This document shows positions 51,124-60,779 of a DNA stretch of 64,000 nt, in pieces. Source of the DNA: CAYOWK01 sp964407665 (lineage in GTDB: Bacteria > Pseudomonadota > Alphaproteobacteria > Caulobacterales > Hyphomonadaceae); NCBI GenBank assembly GCA_964407665.1, contig CAYOWK010000017.1:1-64000 (forward strand), written 5' to 3'. Made by a program: the position numbers and the translations under genes. The first letter of the stretch is position 1. The number at the start of each line of letters is the position of its first letter. The notes under the pieces were generated by a model. That model searched no databases and was not told where the DNA came from. It saw only the letters and a list, made by a program, of their open reading frames with translations.

Positions 51124-51976
51124 TCTGCACCTGCTCCCGGAACTGGTCGATCAGCGACTTTAGCGCCAATCCCGCATTCGTCAGCTCCAGACTGGCGGAT
51201 TTGGAACACAGCGTATTGGCCTCGCGGTTCAGCTCCTGGCAGAGGAAGTCGAGCTTCCGCCCCACCGGTCCGCCCGTCTGCAGAATGCCCCGCGCGTTGG
51301 CCACATGGGCGTTCAGCCGGTCCAGCTCCTCGCGGACGTCGGCCCGGTTCGCCAGCAGCGCCGCCTCTTGTGCAATGCGCTCGGGCTCCAGAGACACGTT
51401 CTTCGCAATGTCGGCGATGCGCGCCTCGAACCGCTCGCGGATCAGGCCGGGTTGCACTCCGGCCTCGGCCGCCGCCCGCGCCTTTTCGGTCTCCATGTCC
51501 GCCAGCATCTGGAGGAACAGCTTTTCCAGCGAGGCGCCTTCCTGCCGGCGAGCCGCCTCCAGCTGCTCGAAGGCCTGTTCAAGACCCGCCATCAGATCGG
51601 CGACCATCGTCTCGTCCGCCTCGGCGGCGGCGCGTCCGCTCCGGATCACGCCCGGCACGGCCAGCAGCGAGCCCAGCGAGGGTTCGCCCATGCCCCACCG
51701 GCGCGCCAGACGCGACAGGCGCATCAGCTCGCGGTTGTCGATGGCCGCGCCGCCCGCGCCGCGCGGCGCATCAATCCGGAGCTGAAGCTGGAAACTGCCG
51801 CGCTGGAACCTCTCCTTGAGGCGCTTGCGGGCTTCCTGGTCCGCCGCCTCGAACCCGGCCGGCGCAGTCACCCGGATGTCCAGCGACTTGCCGTTGACCG
51901 ACCGCGCCTCCCACGTCCAGGCGCCCCAGTCTGCCTGCCCCTGAGACCGGCCATAGCCGGTCATGCCCGATATCAT
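51113..51976 (-). CDS. yicC: YicC-family endoribonuclease
   Basis: 287 residues. The family start ISGMTGYGRSQGQADWGAW and the C-terminal GRKLDFLCQELNREANTLCS with DUF1732 helix (LELTNAGLALKSLIDQFREQ) are clear. YicC-type proteins are RNA nucleases influencing small RNA stability. The start overlaps the end of mltG by four bases (ATGA), and its end overlaps gmk by 11. Confidence 0.93.
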   Translation of the reverse strand: MISGMTGYGRSQGQADWGAWTWEARSVNGKSLDIRVTAPAGFEAADQEARKRLKERFQRGSFQLQLRIDAPRGAGGAAIDNRELMRLSRLARRWGMGEPSLGSLLAVPGVIRSGRAAAEADETMVADLMAGLEQAFEQLEAARRQEGASLEKLFLQMLADMETEKARAAAEAGVQPGLIRERFEARIADIAKNVSLEPERIAQEAALLANRADVREELDRLNAHVANARGILQTGGPVGRKLDFLCQELNREANTLCSKSASLELTNAGLALKSLIDQFREQVQNVE

Positions 51977-53088
51977 GGCCGTTCCTCTGGCTCTGCTGCA
52001 TCCGCCGCAGGCGCCGCTTCCCCCGACTGGGCGGCCAGCCGCTCGCGCTCGATCTCACGCCAGCGGTTCACGTTCTGCAGGTGCTCGGTATAGGTCGCGG
52101 CAAACGCATGCCCGCCTGTTCCGTCGGCCACGAAGAACAGCGCGTCACTGACGGGCGGATTCAGAACCGCCTCGATCGAGGCGCGCCCCGGATTGGAGAT
52201 CGGCGTCGGCGGAAGTCCGGAGATCACATACGTATTGTACCCCGTATCCAGAGCGATCTCGCTGCGCCGGATCGGCCGGCGCTCGCCCGTCTCGTTGACC
52301 AGCTTGCCGTCAACGCACGAGTCCGGACGCTGCAGGCAGACGCCGTAGATGATGGTGGGGTCGGTCTCCAGCCGCATGCCCTTGCGCAGCCGGTTCACGA
52401 AGACAGACGCAACCATCGGTCGCTCGGAGGCTTCGCTTGCCTCCTTCTCGACGATGGAGGCCAGGATCAGCGCCTGCTCCTGCGTCTCGAACGGAAGCCC
52501 GGCCTGCCGTGTGGGCCACAGCTCTTCCATCAGCTTGCGCTGCGCCTCGATCATCCGCGCAATCATCTGCTGCCGCGTCTCGCCGCGCTGGACCATATAG
52601 GTGTCCGGCAGCAGCACGCCCTCGGCGGGCAGGCTGTCCGGCGAGGGGCCGGTCAGCACCGGCGCTGCAGCGATCATCTTCACAATGACCGCACTGGTCA
52701 GGCCTTCGGGGATCGTCACGGGATGCAGGATGGACCGTCCCGCCACGAGCTGGTCGATCACGGCTTTCACGCTGGCGCCGGACTCGATCTCGTACTCGCC
52801 AGCCTTGAGGCGCGGTCCTGTCTGCGTCGCGCGCACAGCAAGCTGGAACTGCATCGGATCGGCGACCACCCCGGCCTCGGCCAGCTTTGCCGCAATCGCC
52901 TGCGGACCCGAGCCGGGCTCGACCGTCACCAGTCGCGGCTTGCCGTCGTCCGTGACAGGACCGGCGCTTGTATAGAGATTTAGCGCGTAGAAATAGCCGC
53001 CGGCGGCGACGCCAGCGCAGAGGACTATCAGCGTCAGCAGCAACGCCCCGAAAGCCCGGGCCGCGCCGCCTTTTTTCTTTTTGCTCAC
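51973..53088 (-). CDS. mltG: Endolytic murein transglycosylase MltG
   Basis: 371 residues. A lysine-rich start (SKKKKGG) and one N-terminal helix (FGALLLTLIVLCAGVAAGGY) anchor it in the inner membrane. The YceG domain is marked by EYEIESGASVKAVIDQL, IPEGLTSAVIVKMI, LASIVEKEASEASERPMVAS with the catalytic Glu, and TYNTYVISGLPPTPISNPG. It cuts nascent glycan strands, setting chain length. Lies between fabF (two bases upstream) and yicC. Confidence 0.95.
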   Translation of the reverse strand: MSKKKKGGAARAFGALLLTLIVLCAGVAAGGYFYALNLYTSAGPVTDDGKPRLVTVEPGSGPQAIAAKLAEAGVVADPMQFQLAVRATQTGPRLKAGEYEIESGASVKAVIDQLVAGRSILHPVTIPEGLTSAVIVKMIAAAPVLTGPSPDSLPAEGVLLPDTYMVQRGETRQQMIARMIEAQRKLMEELWPTRQAGLPFETQEQALILASIVEKEASEASERPMVASVFVNRLRKGMRLETDPTIIYGVCLQRPDSCVDGKLVNETGERRPIRRSEIALDTGYNTYVISGLPPTPISNPGRASIEAVLNPPVSDALFFVADGTGGHAFAATYTEHLQNVNRWREIERERLAAQSGEAAPAADAAEPEERP

Positions 53089-53090
53089 GG

Positions 53091-54371
53091 TCAGTCGACC
53101 TGCTTCAGCACCAAGGCTGCGTTTGTGCCCCCGAAGCCAAACGAATTGGAAAGCGCCGCGCGCACCGGCCGCTTCACGGCTGTATGCGGGGTGAGATTGA
53201 GCTTCGTCTCGAAGCTCGGATTATCGAGGTTCAGCGTCGGCGGCACGATCCCGTCGCGGATCGCTAGCGCGCAGAACGCAGCCTCGACGGAACCGGCGGC
53301 GCCCAGCAGGTGGCCGATGGCCGACTTGGTGGAAGACACGTTGATGGCGGATGCCGAGTTCCCGAACACGCGCTCGACCGCGCGCGCCTCGATCTCGTCG
53401 GCCATCGTCGATGTGCCGTGGGTGTTCACATAGTCGATCTCGGAAACGTCGAGACCCGAACGGCCGATGGCCATGCGCATGGCGCGCTCGCCGCCGTCGC
53501 CGGTCTCGTCCGGCGAGGTGATGTGGTAGCCGTCGCCGGACAGGCCGTAGCCCACGACCTCGGCATAGATCTTCGCGCCGCGCTTCTTGGCGTGCTCGTA
53601 CTCTTCAAGCACCACAATGCCAGCGCCCTCGCCCATGACGAAACCGTCGCGGTCCTTGTCATAGGGGCGCGAGCCGCGCTCAGGCGTTTCATTGAAGGTA
53701 GTGGCCATGGCGCGGCAGGCGATGAAGCCTGCATAACCGATCCGGCAGACCGACGCTTCAGCGCCGCCGGCGATCATGACGTCGGCGTCGCCCCACTGGA
53801 TCATGCGGGTCGAATCGCCGATCGCGTGCGCGCCGGTCGCACATGCCGTCACAACGGCATGGTTCGGACCTTTCAGACCGTGGCGGATCGAGATCTGGCC
53901 GGACGCCAGGTTGACCAGCGCACTGGTGATGAAGAACGGGCTGACCTTGCGGGGCCCCTTCTCGTGCAGTTCGATGGAGGTACGGGCGATAGTTTCGAGG
54001 CCGCCGATTCCGGACCCGACGAGCACGCCGGTCCGGACCCGGTCTTCATAGGTCTCGGGCTTCCAGCCGCTGTCGGCGATCGCTTCGTCAGCCGCCGCCA
54101 TTGCGTACAGGATGAATTCGTCGACGCGGCGCTGCTCCTTGGGAGACATCACCGCCTCGGCGTCAAACGAATCCGGGTCCTCGGCAGAGCCGCCGCCCCG
54201 TCCCGTCTTCCACGGCACCTGACCGCCGATCTTGCACGCAAGATCCGACACGTCGAACAGGTCGACCGGGCCAATGCCCGACCGGCCTTCGACCAGCTTC
54301 TTCCACGTCGCCTCGCGGCCGTTGGCCAGCGGGGTGACGAGTCCGATTCCGGTTATGACGACGCGCCGCAT
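53091..54371 (-). CDS. fabF: Beta-ketoacyl-ACP synthase II
   Basis: 426 residues. Catalytic Cys in VVTACATGAHAIGD, His in NTHGTSTMADEIEA and KSAIGHLLGAAGSVEA, all of the KAS I/II family, with FabF start RVVITGIGLVTPLANGREAT. Elongates acyl-ACP. It lies directly downstream of acpP in the conserved fabD-fabG-acpP-fabF order. Confidence 0.97.
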   Translation of the reverse strand: MRRVVITGIGLVTPLANGREATWKKLVEGRSGIGPVDLFDVSDLACKIGGQVPWKTGRGGGSAEDPDSFDAEAVMSPKEQRRVDEFILYAMAAADEAIADSGWKPETYEDRVRTGVLVGSGIGGLETIARTSIELHEKGPRKVSPFFITSALVNLASGQISIRHGLKGPNHAVVTACATGAHAIGDSTRMIQWGDADVMIAGGAEASVCRIGYAGFIACRAMATTFNETPERGSRPYDKDRDGFVMGEGAGIVVLEEYEHAKKRGAKIYAEVVGYGLSGDGYHITSPDETGDGGERAMRMAIGRSGLDVSEIDYVNTHGTSTMADEIEARAVERVFGNSASAINVSSTKSAIGHLLGAAGSVEAAFCALAIRDGIVPPTLNLDNPSFETKLNLTPHTAVKRPVRAALSNSFGFGGTNAALVLKQVD

Positions 54372-54400
54372 GGACGATCTCCTGCCGGGGCGCGTCGAGA

Positions 54401-54634
54401 CTAGACGCGTTCCTTGATGAAGCGGACGGCGTCGCCAACCGTGCCGATCTGCTCCTGGACGTCGTCCGGGATCTCGATGCCGAACTCTTCCTCGAAGGCC
54501 ATGACAAGTTCGACCAGATCGAGAGAATCGGCTCCCAGATCGTCGATGAAGCTGGCCGTTTCGACCACTTTCTCGCCGTCGACTTCAAGGCGCTCGACCA
54601 CGATTTTCTTCACGCGCTCGATCACGTCGGACAT
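54401..54634 (-). CDS. acpP: Acyl carrier protein
   Basis: 77 residues, acidic. The phosphopantetheine Ser is in DLGADSLDLVELVMAFEEEF. GGAAGGAAG gives a strong ribosome site. Carries acyl chains for the fab enzymes around it. The 125 bases upstream have no gene and may hold its own promoter, as is common given high demand for ACP; no clear boxes seen. Confidence 0.97.
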   Translation of the reverse strand: MSDVIERVKKIVVERLEVDGEKVVETASFIDDLGADSLDLVELVMAFEEEFGIEIPDDVQEQIGTVGDAVRFIKERV

Positions 54635-54759
54635 TTTACTTCCTTCCAGTCCATCGACCGGGTCGCAGGCGACACCAGGTCCTTGTTGCGGCGCGGTAAC
54701 ACGCCTGATTTTCTTTGACCACAGGATTCGGCTGCAGGAAATCCTCCTGCGCCGCAGTC

Positions 54760-55497
54760 CTAGATCATGGCCATTCCGCCGTTCACATGAAGCGTCTGTC
54801 CGGTCACGTAACCGGCCTCTGCGCTTGCCAGATAAGCTACCGCAGCAGCGATGTCAGCACCGCCGCCAAGCTTGCCCGCAGGAATGTTTCTGACAAGGGC
54901 TTCCTTCTGTGCATCCGCGAGCACATCGGTCATCGGCGTCGCGATGAAACCGGGGGCCACGCAGTTCACGGTAATGTTCCGGCTGGCGACTTCCTGGGCC
55001 AGCGCCTTGGTGAAGCCGATCATGCCCGCCTTCGAGGCCGCATAGTTGGTCTGCCCGGCATTCCCGGTCACGCCAACCACAGAGGTGATCCCGATGATCC
55101 GGCCATAGCGCCGCTTCATCATTCCGCGCATTGCAGCCCGGGCCAGACGGAAATAGGCGCCCAGATTGACGTTCAGGACAGCGTCCCAGTCCTCGTCCTT
55201 CATCCTCATCAGCAGTCCGTCGCGGGTCAGGCCGGCGTTGGAGACGATGATGTCCAGCCCGCCCAGCGCCTCTTCCACCTGCCCCGGCAGCGCTGCAGCT
55301 GCAGCCGGATCGGAGAGGTTGCACGACAGGACAACCGGATTGTTGGGCAGGTCGCGCGCAACCGTCTCCAGCGCCTCGATGCGGGTGCCCGACAGCGCGA
55401 CGCGCGCGCCCTGCTGCGCGAGCGCCTTGGCGATCTCGCCGCCAATGCCGCCAGAGGCGCCGGTCACCAGCGCCAGCTTGCCGGTCAGATCGAACAT
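54760..55497 (-). CDS. fabG: 3-oxoacyl-ACP reductase
   Basis: 245 residues, short-chain dehydrogenase. Nucleotide site TGASGGIGGEIAKAL, catalytic Ser-Tyr-Lys in GITSVVGVTGNAGQTNYAASK, and the end SAEAGYVTGQTLHVNGGMAMI diagnostic of FabG. Reduces 3-oxoacyl-ACP with NADPH. Follows fabD after 22 bases. Confidence 0.97.
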   Translation of the reverse strand: MFDLTGKLALVTGASGGIGGEIAKALAQQGARVALSGTRIEALETVARDLPNNPVVLSCNLSDPAAAAALPGQVEEALGGLDIIVSNAGLTRDGLLMRMKDEDWDAVLNVNLGAYFRLARAAMRGMMKRRYGRIIGITSVVGVTGNAGQTNYAASKAGMIGFTKALAQEVASRNITVNCVAPGFIATPMTDVLADAQKEALVRNIPAGKLGGGADIAAAVAYLASAEAGYVTGQTLHVNGGMAMI

Positions 55498-55519
55498 GGA
55501 CCCAGCTCCTGAATGTCGC

Positions 55520-56464
55520 CTAGAGCGACCTTGCGAACGCTTCCAGATCGCCCGGCCCGTTCAGCGCCGTCGTCTCGATACCGGAAGCGATACGTTTGAC
55601 CATGCCCGAAAGCTGTTTGCCGGCGCCAGCCTCGACGAAGCGGGTGACACGGCCTTCCGTCGCCATCCACTCCACGGATTCGCGCCAGCGCACACGCCCG
55701 GTTACCTGCTGCACCAGCAGGCGGCGGATCGTATCGGAATCCTCAACCGGCCGGGCCGTCACGTTGGCGACCAGCGGAACGGAGGGGGCATTGAACGTCA
55801 CGCCCTCCAGCGCCTCGCGCATCGCCTCGGCGGCCGGGGCCATGAGCTGCGAGTGGAAGGGCGCTGAAACCGAAAGCGGCACGGCCCGTACCCCGCGCTC
55901 CTTGGCGGCGGCGATGGCCGCGTCCACGCCAGCTTTTGTCCCGGAAATCACGACGTTGCCGACATTGTTGTCATTGGCGACGCCCACCGGAGCGGTCTTG
56001 GCGCCCTCGGCGGCGATCTCCTCGGCCAGAGCGACATCCACCTTGCCGATCAGCGCGGCCATGGCGCCCTCACCTACGGGAACTGCGGCCTGCATGGCCT
56101 CGCCCCGGCGGCGGAGCAGGCGGGCCGCGTCCGTGACGCTCAGGGTCCCTGCGGCGGCCAGCGCACTGTATTCACCAAGGGAGTGACCGGCGACGAAGAC
56201 CGCCTTGGTCGCCTTGACGCCGAATTCCGCGTCCAGCGCCCTCATGACAGCCAGACTGACAGCCATCAGCGCCGGCTGCGCGTTGGCCGTCAGCGTCAGC
56301 GTTTCCTCGGGTCCGCCCCAGATCAGATCTGAGAGCTTTTCACCCAGAGCCGCGTCAACTTCGTCAAATACCGCCCGGGCCGACGGAAAGGCCTCGGCCA
56401 GATCCTTGCCCATGCCGACCGCTTGCGCGCCCTGGCCGGGAAAAATGAAGGCGATACGGGACAT
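55520..56464 (-). CDS. fabD: Malonyl-CoA:ACP transacylase
   Basis: 314 residues. FIFPGQGAQAVGMGKDLAEA at the start, nucleophile GHSLGEYSAL, Arg in LRRRGEAMQ and catalytic His in VSAPFHSQLM. Loads malonyl units on ACP. First gene of the minus-strand fab operon, divergent from rpsF. Confidence 0.97.
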   Translation of the reverse strand: MSRIAFIFPGQGAQAVGMGKDLAEAFPSARAVFDEVDAALGEKLSDLIWGGPEETLTLTANAQPALMAVSLAVMRALDAEFGVKATKAVFVAGHSLGEYSALAAAGTLSVTDAARLLRRRGEAMQAAVPVGEGAMAALIGKVDVALAEEIAAEGAKTAPVGVANDNNVGNVVISGTKAGVDAAIAAAKERGVRAVPLSVSAPFHSQLMAPAAEAMREALEGVTFNAPSVPLVANVTARPVEDSDTIRRLLVQQVTGRVRWRESVEWMATEGRVTRFVEAGAGKQLSGMVKRIASGIETTALNGPGDLEAFARSL

Positions 56465-56565
56465 TGGCTTCTACTCCGGATGGTTCGTCCTAAGAAGCGC
56501 CGGGATGAACTGCAAGCTGCAATTGTCCCGTGGGCACGTCTCTATACCCGCCTGGCCCGCCGCCC

Positions 56566-56593
56566 TTGATTCATCCCCCGATTCCTGTATGAG
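56566..56593 (+). promoter_or_regulatory. Predicted rpsF promoter
   Basis: TTGATT (56566-56571), 16 bases, TATGAG (56588-56593). Good match to a housekeeping promoter, about 113 bases before the rpsF start, leaving room for a structured leader. Confidence 0.6.
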
Positions 56594-56606
56594 GCCCGCT
56601 TCACCA

Positions 56607-56700
56607 GAGCGGCGGTCCCCCATCCCATCTCGGGTATGACCGGGATCCATCGCGCTGCGGCCCCCTTCGGCCGTGTCGCGCCGCCGCTCGCCAGAAGGGA
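56607..56700 (+). promoter_or_regulatory. Structured rpsF leader (candidate S6:S18 autoregulatory element)
   Basis: GAGCGGCGG (56607-56615) pairs perfectly with CCGCCGCTC (56681-56689); inside is a smaller stem (GCGGCC/GGCCGT around 56657-56674). The ribosome site AGAAGGGA follows at 56693-56700. S6-S18 complexes are known to bind leaders of rpsF operons in several phyla. Here the assignment rests on position and a long closing stem only. Confidence 0.5.
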
Positions 56701-56705
56701 CTGAT

Positions 56706-57182
56706 ATGTCAAACTACGAACACGTGGTCGTAACCCGACCCGATATCTCGCCTCAGCAGGTCGACGCCCTGGTCGAGGACATCACCAAGATCGTCACCGA
56801 AATGGACGGCAAGGTCGAGCGCACCGAATACTGGGGCCTCCGCAACCTCGCCTACCCGATCAAGAAATCGCGCAAGGGTCACTACTCCCTGCTCAACATC
56901 ACTGCGGCCGGCAAGGTTCTGCACGAAGTCGAGCGTCGCCTGCGCATCAATGAAGACGTGCTGCGGTTCATCACGGTGAAGGTTGAAGCCTTCTCCGAGG
57001 AGCCCTCGCCCGTGATCGCCCGCAAGGACCGCGACGATCGTCGCCGTCGGCGTGACGATGAAGGTGGCGGTGGCGGCTTCGGCGGCGACCGTGACCGCGG
57101 CTTCGGCGGCGGCGACCGTGATCGCGGCGATCGCGGCGGCGGTGGCGGATTCGGCGGCGGTCGCGGACGGCAGGAGCGCTAG
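56706..57182 (+). CDS. rpsF: 30S ribosomal protein S6
   Basis: 158 residues from the ATG at 56706 (ribosome site AGAAGGGA). S6 fold: NYEHVVVTRPDISPQQVDAL, YWGLRNLAYPIKKSRKGHY, RRLRINEDVLRFITVKVEAF. After about residue 110 comes a long low-complexity tail of Gly/Arg/Asp (GGDRDRGFGGG repeated) longer than in E. coli S6. First gene of rpsF-rpsR-rplI. Confidence 0.96.
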   Translation: MSNYEHVVVTRPDISPQQVDALVEDITKIVTEMDGKVERTEYWGLRNLAYPIKKSRKGHYSLLNITAAGKVLHEVERRLRINEDVLRFITVKVEAFSEEPSPVIARKDRDDRRRRRDDEGGGGGFGGDRDRGFGGGDRDRGDRGGGGGFGGGRGRQER

Positions 57183-57185
57183 ACC

Positions 57186-57446
57186 ATGGCACAGCAAAAG
57201 ATCAACATCACCAACATGCCGTCGCGCCGCCCGTTTGGGCGCCGGCGGAAGGTCTGCCCGTTCTCGGGCGCCGACGCTCCAGCAATCGACTACAAGGACG
57301 TCAAGCTTCTCCAGCGCTACATCTCGGAGAAGGGCAAGATTGTTCCCGCCCGGATCACCGCCGTTTCCTCGAAGAAACAGCGGCTCCTGTCGATCGCGAT
57401 CAAGCGCGCCCGTCAGCTCGCCCTGCTGCCCTACGTTGTGAAATAG
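57186..57446 (+). CDS. rpsR: 30S ribosomal protein S18
   Basis: 86 residues. RRPFGRRRKVCPFSGADAP and IDYKDVKLLQRYISEKGKIV are typical. Binds S6 on the 30S platform. Three bases after rpsF. Confidence 0.97.
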   Translation: MAQQKINITNMPSRRPFGRRRKVCPFSGADAPAIDYKDVKLLQRYISEKGKIVPARITAVSSKKQRLLSIAIKRARQLALLPYVVK

Positions 57447-57459
57447 GGGAGACAGAGCA

Positions 57460-58047
57460 ATGCAAGTCATCCTTCTTGAGCGCGTGGAAAGCCTCGGCGG
57501 CATCGGCGACATCGTCGCCGTCCGCAACGGTTTCGCCCGCAACTTCCTCCTGCCGCAAGGCAAGGCGCTGCTCGCCACCGAGTCCAACAAGGCCCGGTTC
57601 GAGCGTGAACGCACGCTGATCGAAGAGCGCAACGCCAAGGCTCGCGCCGCGGCGAAGACCGAGTCGGAGTCCATCGACGGAGCAGTCTACACGCTGATCC
57701 GCCAGGCCTCCGAAGTCGGCCAGCTCTACGGATCGGTCACCGCTCGCGACATCGCGACTGCGGCGGCCGAGGGCGGTCACACGGTCGAGCGCAAGCACGT
57801 CCACCTCAACACGCCGATCAAGACGCTCGGCCTGCACAAGGTCGAAATCCGGCTCCACCCGGAAGTCGTCGCCACGGTCACGCTCAACGTCGCCCGCTCG
57901 CCGGACGAAGCCGAGCGTCAGGCCAAGGGCGAGAACGTCATCGAAATGGCCCTGGCCGCTGACCGCGCCGAAGCCAGCGAACAGGCGCAAGCCTTCGCTG
58001 CTGCGGCTGCCGACGCCCAGGCCGAACGCGGCCCCGCCGAGGACTGA
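57460..58047 (+). CDS. rplI: 50S ribosomal protein L9
   Basis: 195 residues. MQVILLERVESLGGIGDIVA, VRNGFARNFLLPQGKALLAT and the central helix with GQLYGSVTARDIATA identify L9. The C-terminal extension (QAFAAAAADAQAERGPAED) is typical in alphaproteobacteria. Followed by an intrinsic terminator. Confidence 0.97.
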   Translation: MQVILLERVESLGGIGDIVAVRNGFARNFLLPQGKALLATESNKARFERERTLIEERNAKARAAAKTESESIDGAVYTLIRQASEVGQLYGSVTARDIATAAAEGGHTVERKHVHLNTPIKTLGLHKVEIRLHPEVVATVTLNVARSPDEAERQAKGENVIEMALAADRAEASEQAQAFAAAAADAQAERGPAED

Positions 58048-58091
58048 TCCTCGACGGCCGTCTGATCAAACGAACATCCGCGAGGATGGAA

Positions 58092-58124
58092 GGGGAGCCC
58101 GGCAACGGGCTCCCCTTTTCGTTT
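58092..58124 (+). terminator. Intrinsic terminator after rplI
   Basis: GGGGAGCCCG-GCAA-CGGGCTCCCC followed by TTTTCGTTT. Ten perfect pairs, a stable tetraloop and a T-rich tail 45 bases after the rplI stop. Confidence 0.93.
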
Positions 58125-58157
58125 GGAGACACGCGGGCCTATCGCTGGAGCCGGATC

Positions 58158-58267
58158 GACTTTGGTGGAAGCGCATTGCGATCCACCAAAGTCGTGAATC
58201 CGTCTCCAATCAAAAGTGTAGAGCATGATTCACGGTTTTGGCGTTTCCGCCAAAACCGATCATGCTC
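58158..58267. repeat. Pair of long palindromic repeat elements upstream of the DUF1275 gene
   Basis: First unit: GACTTTGGTGGA / TCCACCAAAGTC, perfect 12-bp arms with a 12-base centre (58158-58193). Second unit: GAGCATGAT and ATCATGCTC outer arms around GGTTTTGGCG-TTTC-CGCCAAAACC (58221-58267). The second ends six bases before the DUF1275 start codon. The composition and compound symmetry suit dispersed intergenic repeats of alphaproteobacteria rather than terminators. Confidence 0.8.
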
Positions 58268-58273
58268 TAGCTG

Positions 58274-58927
58274 ATGCACACCCTGAGTCTGCCCGACCGG
58301 ATCTTCGCCGCATGCCTCGCCGCCCTGGCGGGCTACGTGGACGCTGTCGGCTTCATCCAGCTCGGCGGCTTCTTTGTCTCCTTCATGAGCGGCAACTCCA
58401 CCCGCGCCGCCGTGGGTCTGGCCGACCACCTGCCCGACGCCGGCCGCGCCTTCGCCCTGATCGGATCCTTCGTCGCCGGCGTCATCTGCGGCTCGCTTGC
58501 CGGAGCGTTTGCGGGACGCCGCCGGGGCGGCGTCATCCTCGTTCTTGTGGCCGCCATGCTGGCCCTCGCCGCGATCTCCCAGGGCAGCGGCCTCGCCCTC
58601 CTCGCCGGCGCAGCCATGGCCTTCGCGATGGGCGCCGAGAACGCAATCTTCGAGCACCAGGGCGAAGTCCGCGTGGGGCTGACCTACATGACCGGCGCGC
58701 TGGTCAAGTTCGGACAGCGCGTCGCCGGCGCGCTGATGGGCGGCCCGCCCATGGCCTGGGCGCCCCATCTGACACTCTGGCTGGGCCTCGTCGGAGGCGC
58801 GATCGCCGGCGCCCTCATCTATCCCCTGCTCGAACTCGGGTCGCTCTGGGCAGCTGTAGTCGCCGCTGGCGTCCTCGCCCTTTATGCCTTCACAGTGCGC
58901 CCGGCCCGGCTGACGCAGGACAGCTGA
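58274..58927 (+). CDS. DUF1275 (YoaK-like) membrane protein
   Basis: 217 residues with about six hydrophobic segments. The family start ACLAALAGYVDAVGFIQLGG followed by FFVSFMSGNSTRAAVGL is diagnostic, as is AENAIFEHQGEVRVGLTYMTG. Function is not known; homologues are inner-membrane proteins. There is no ribosome site because a palindromic repeat ends six bases before the ATG, so expression may depend on that element. Confidence 0.85.
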   Translation: MHTLSLPDRIFAACLAALAGYVDAVGFIQLGGFFVSFMSGNSTRAAVGLADHLPDAGRAFALIGSFVAGVICGSLAGAFAGRRRGGVILVLVAAMLALAAISQGSGLALLAGAAMAFAMGAENAIFEHQGEVRVGLTYMTGALVKFGQRVAGALMGGPPMAWAPHLTLWLGLVGGAIAGALIYPLLELGSLWAAVVAAGVLALYAFTVRPARLTQDS

Positions 58928-59017
58928 GACAACGTGTCTGCGGCCGCCAGCGAATCATTCTGGGAGTATCTGGAATCAAGTCGCGAATATCGATTTTGTC
59001 CGGCCTAATGTGTCCCC

Positions 59018-60508
<1,491 letters not shown>

Positions 60509-60557
60509 CGGCACAGGCTTTCTGGCTCTCACCTGGTGGCCAGCAGGTTTCAGGTAG

Positions 60558-60736
60558 GCCTCATGGTGAGCAGCGAGGCTCGTCGCAGACGCGCGTCGCG
60601 CCCGTCGAACCACGAGGCCGGGGCTCGCAGGCGGATCGCACGTCATCACCTCAGGCGCAGACAGGCGGACGGACCCCGCCCGGCGCCTCGTGGTTCGACG
60701 GACGGCGTGCTGGTGCACGCCTGCTCACCATGAGGC
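60558..60736. repeat. Nested inverted repeat between dnaB and guaB
   Basis: The outer arms GCCTCATGGTGAGCAG (60558-60573) and CTGCTCACCATGAGGC (60721-60736) pair perfectly over 16 bp. The inner arms CCGTCGAACCACGAGGC (60602-60618) and GCCTCGTGGTTCGACGG (60685-60701) pair perfectly over 17 bp. The motif 'CCTCATGGTGAG...CCACGAGG' looks like a REP-type element; here two copies meet head-to-head. It fills most of the 271-base gap between convergent genes. Confidence 0.8.
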
Positions 60737-60779
60737 GCTGCAACGGTCTCGGTGCGCAGAAGACGCGCGCCCCCGCGCC

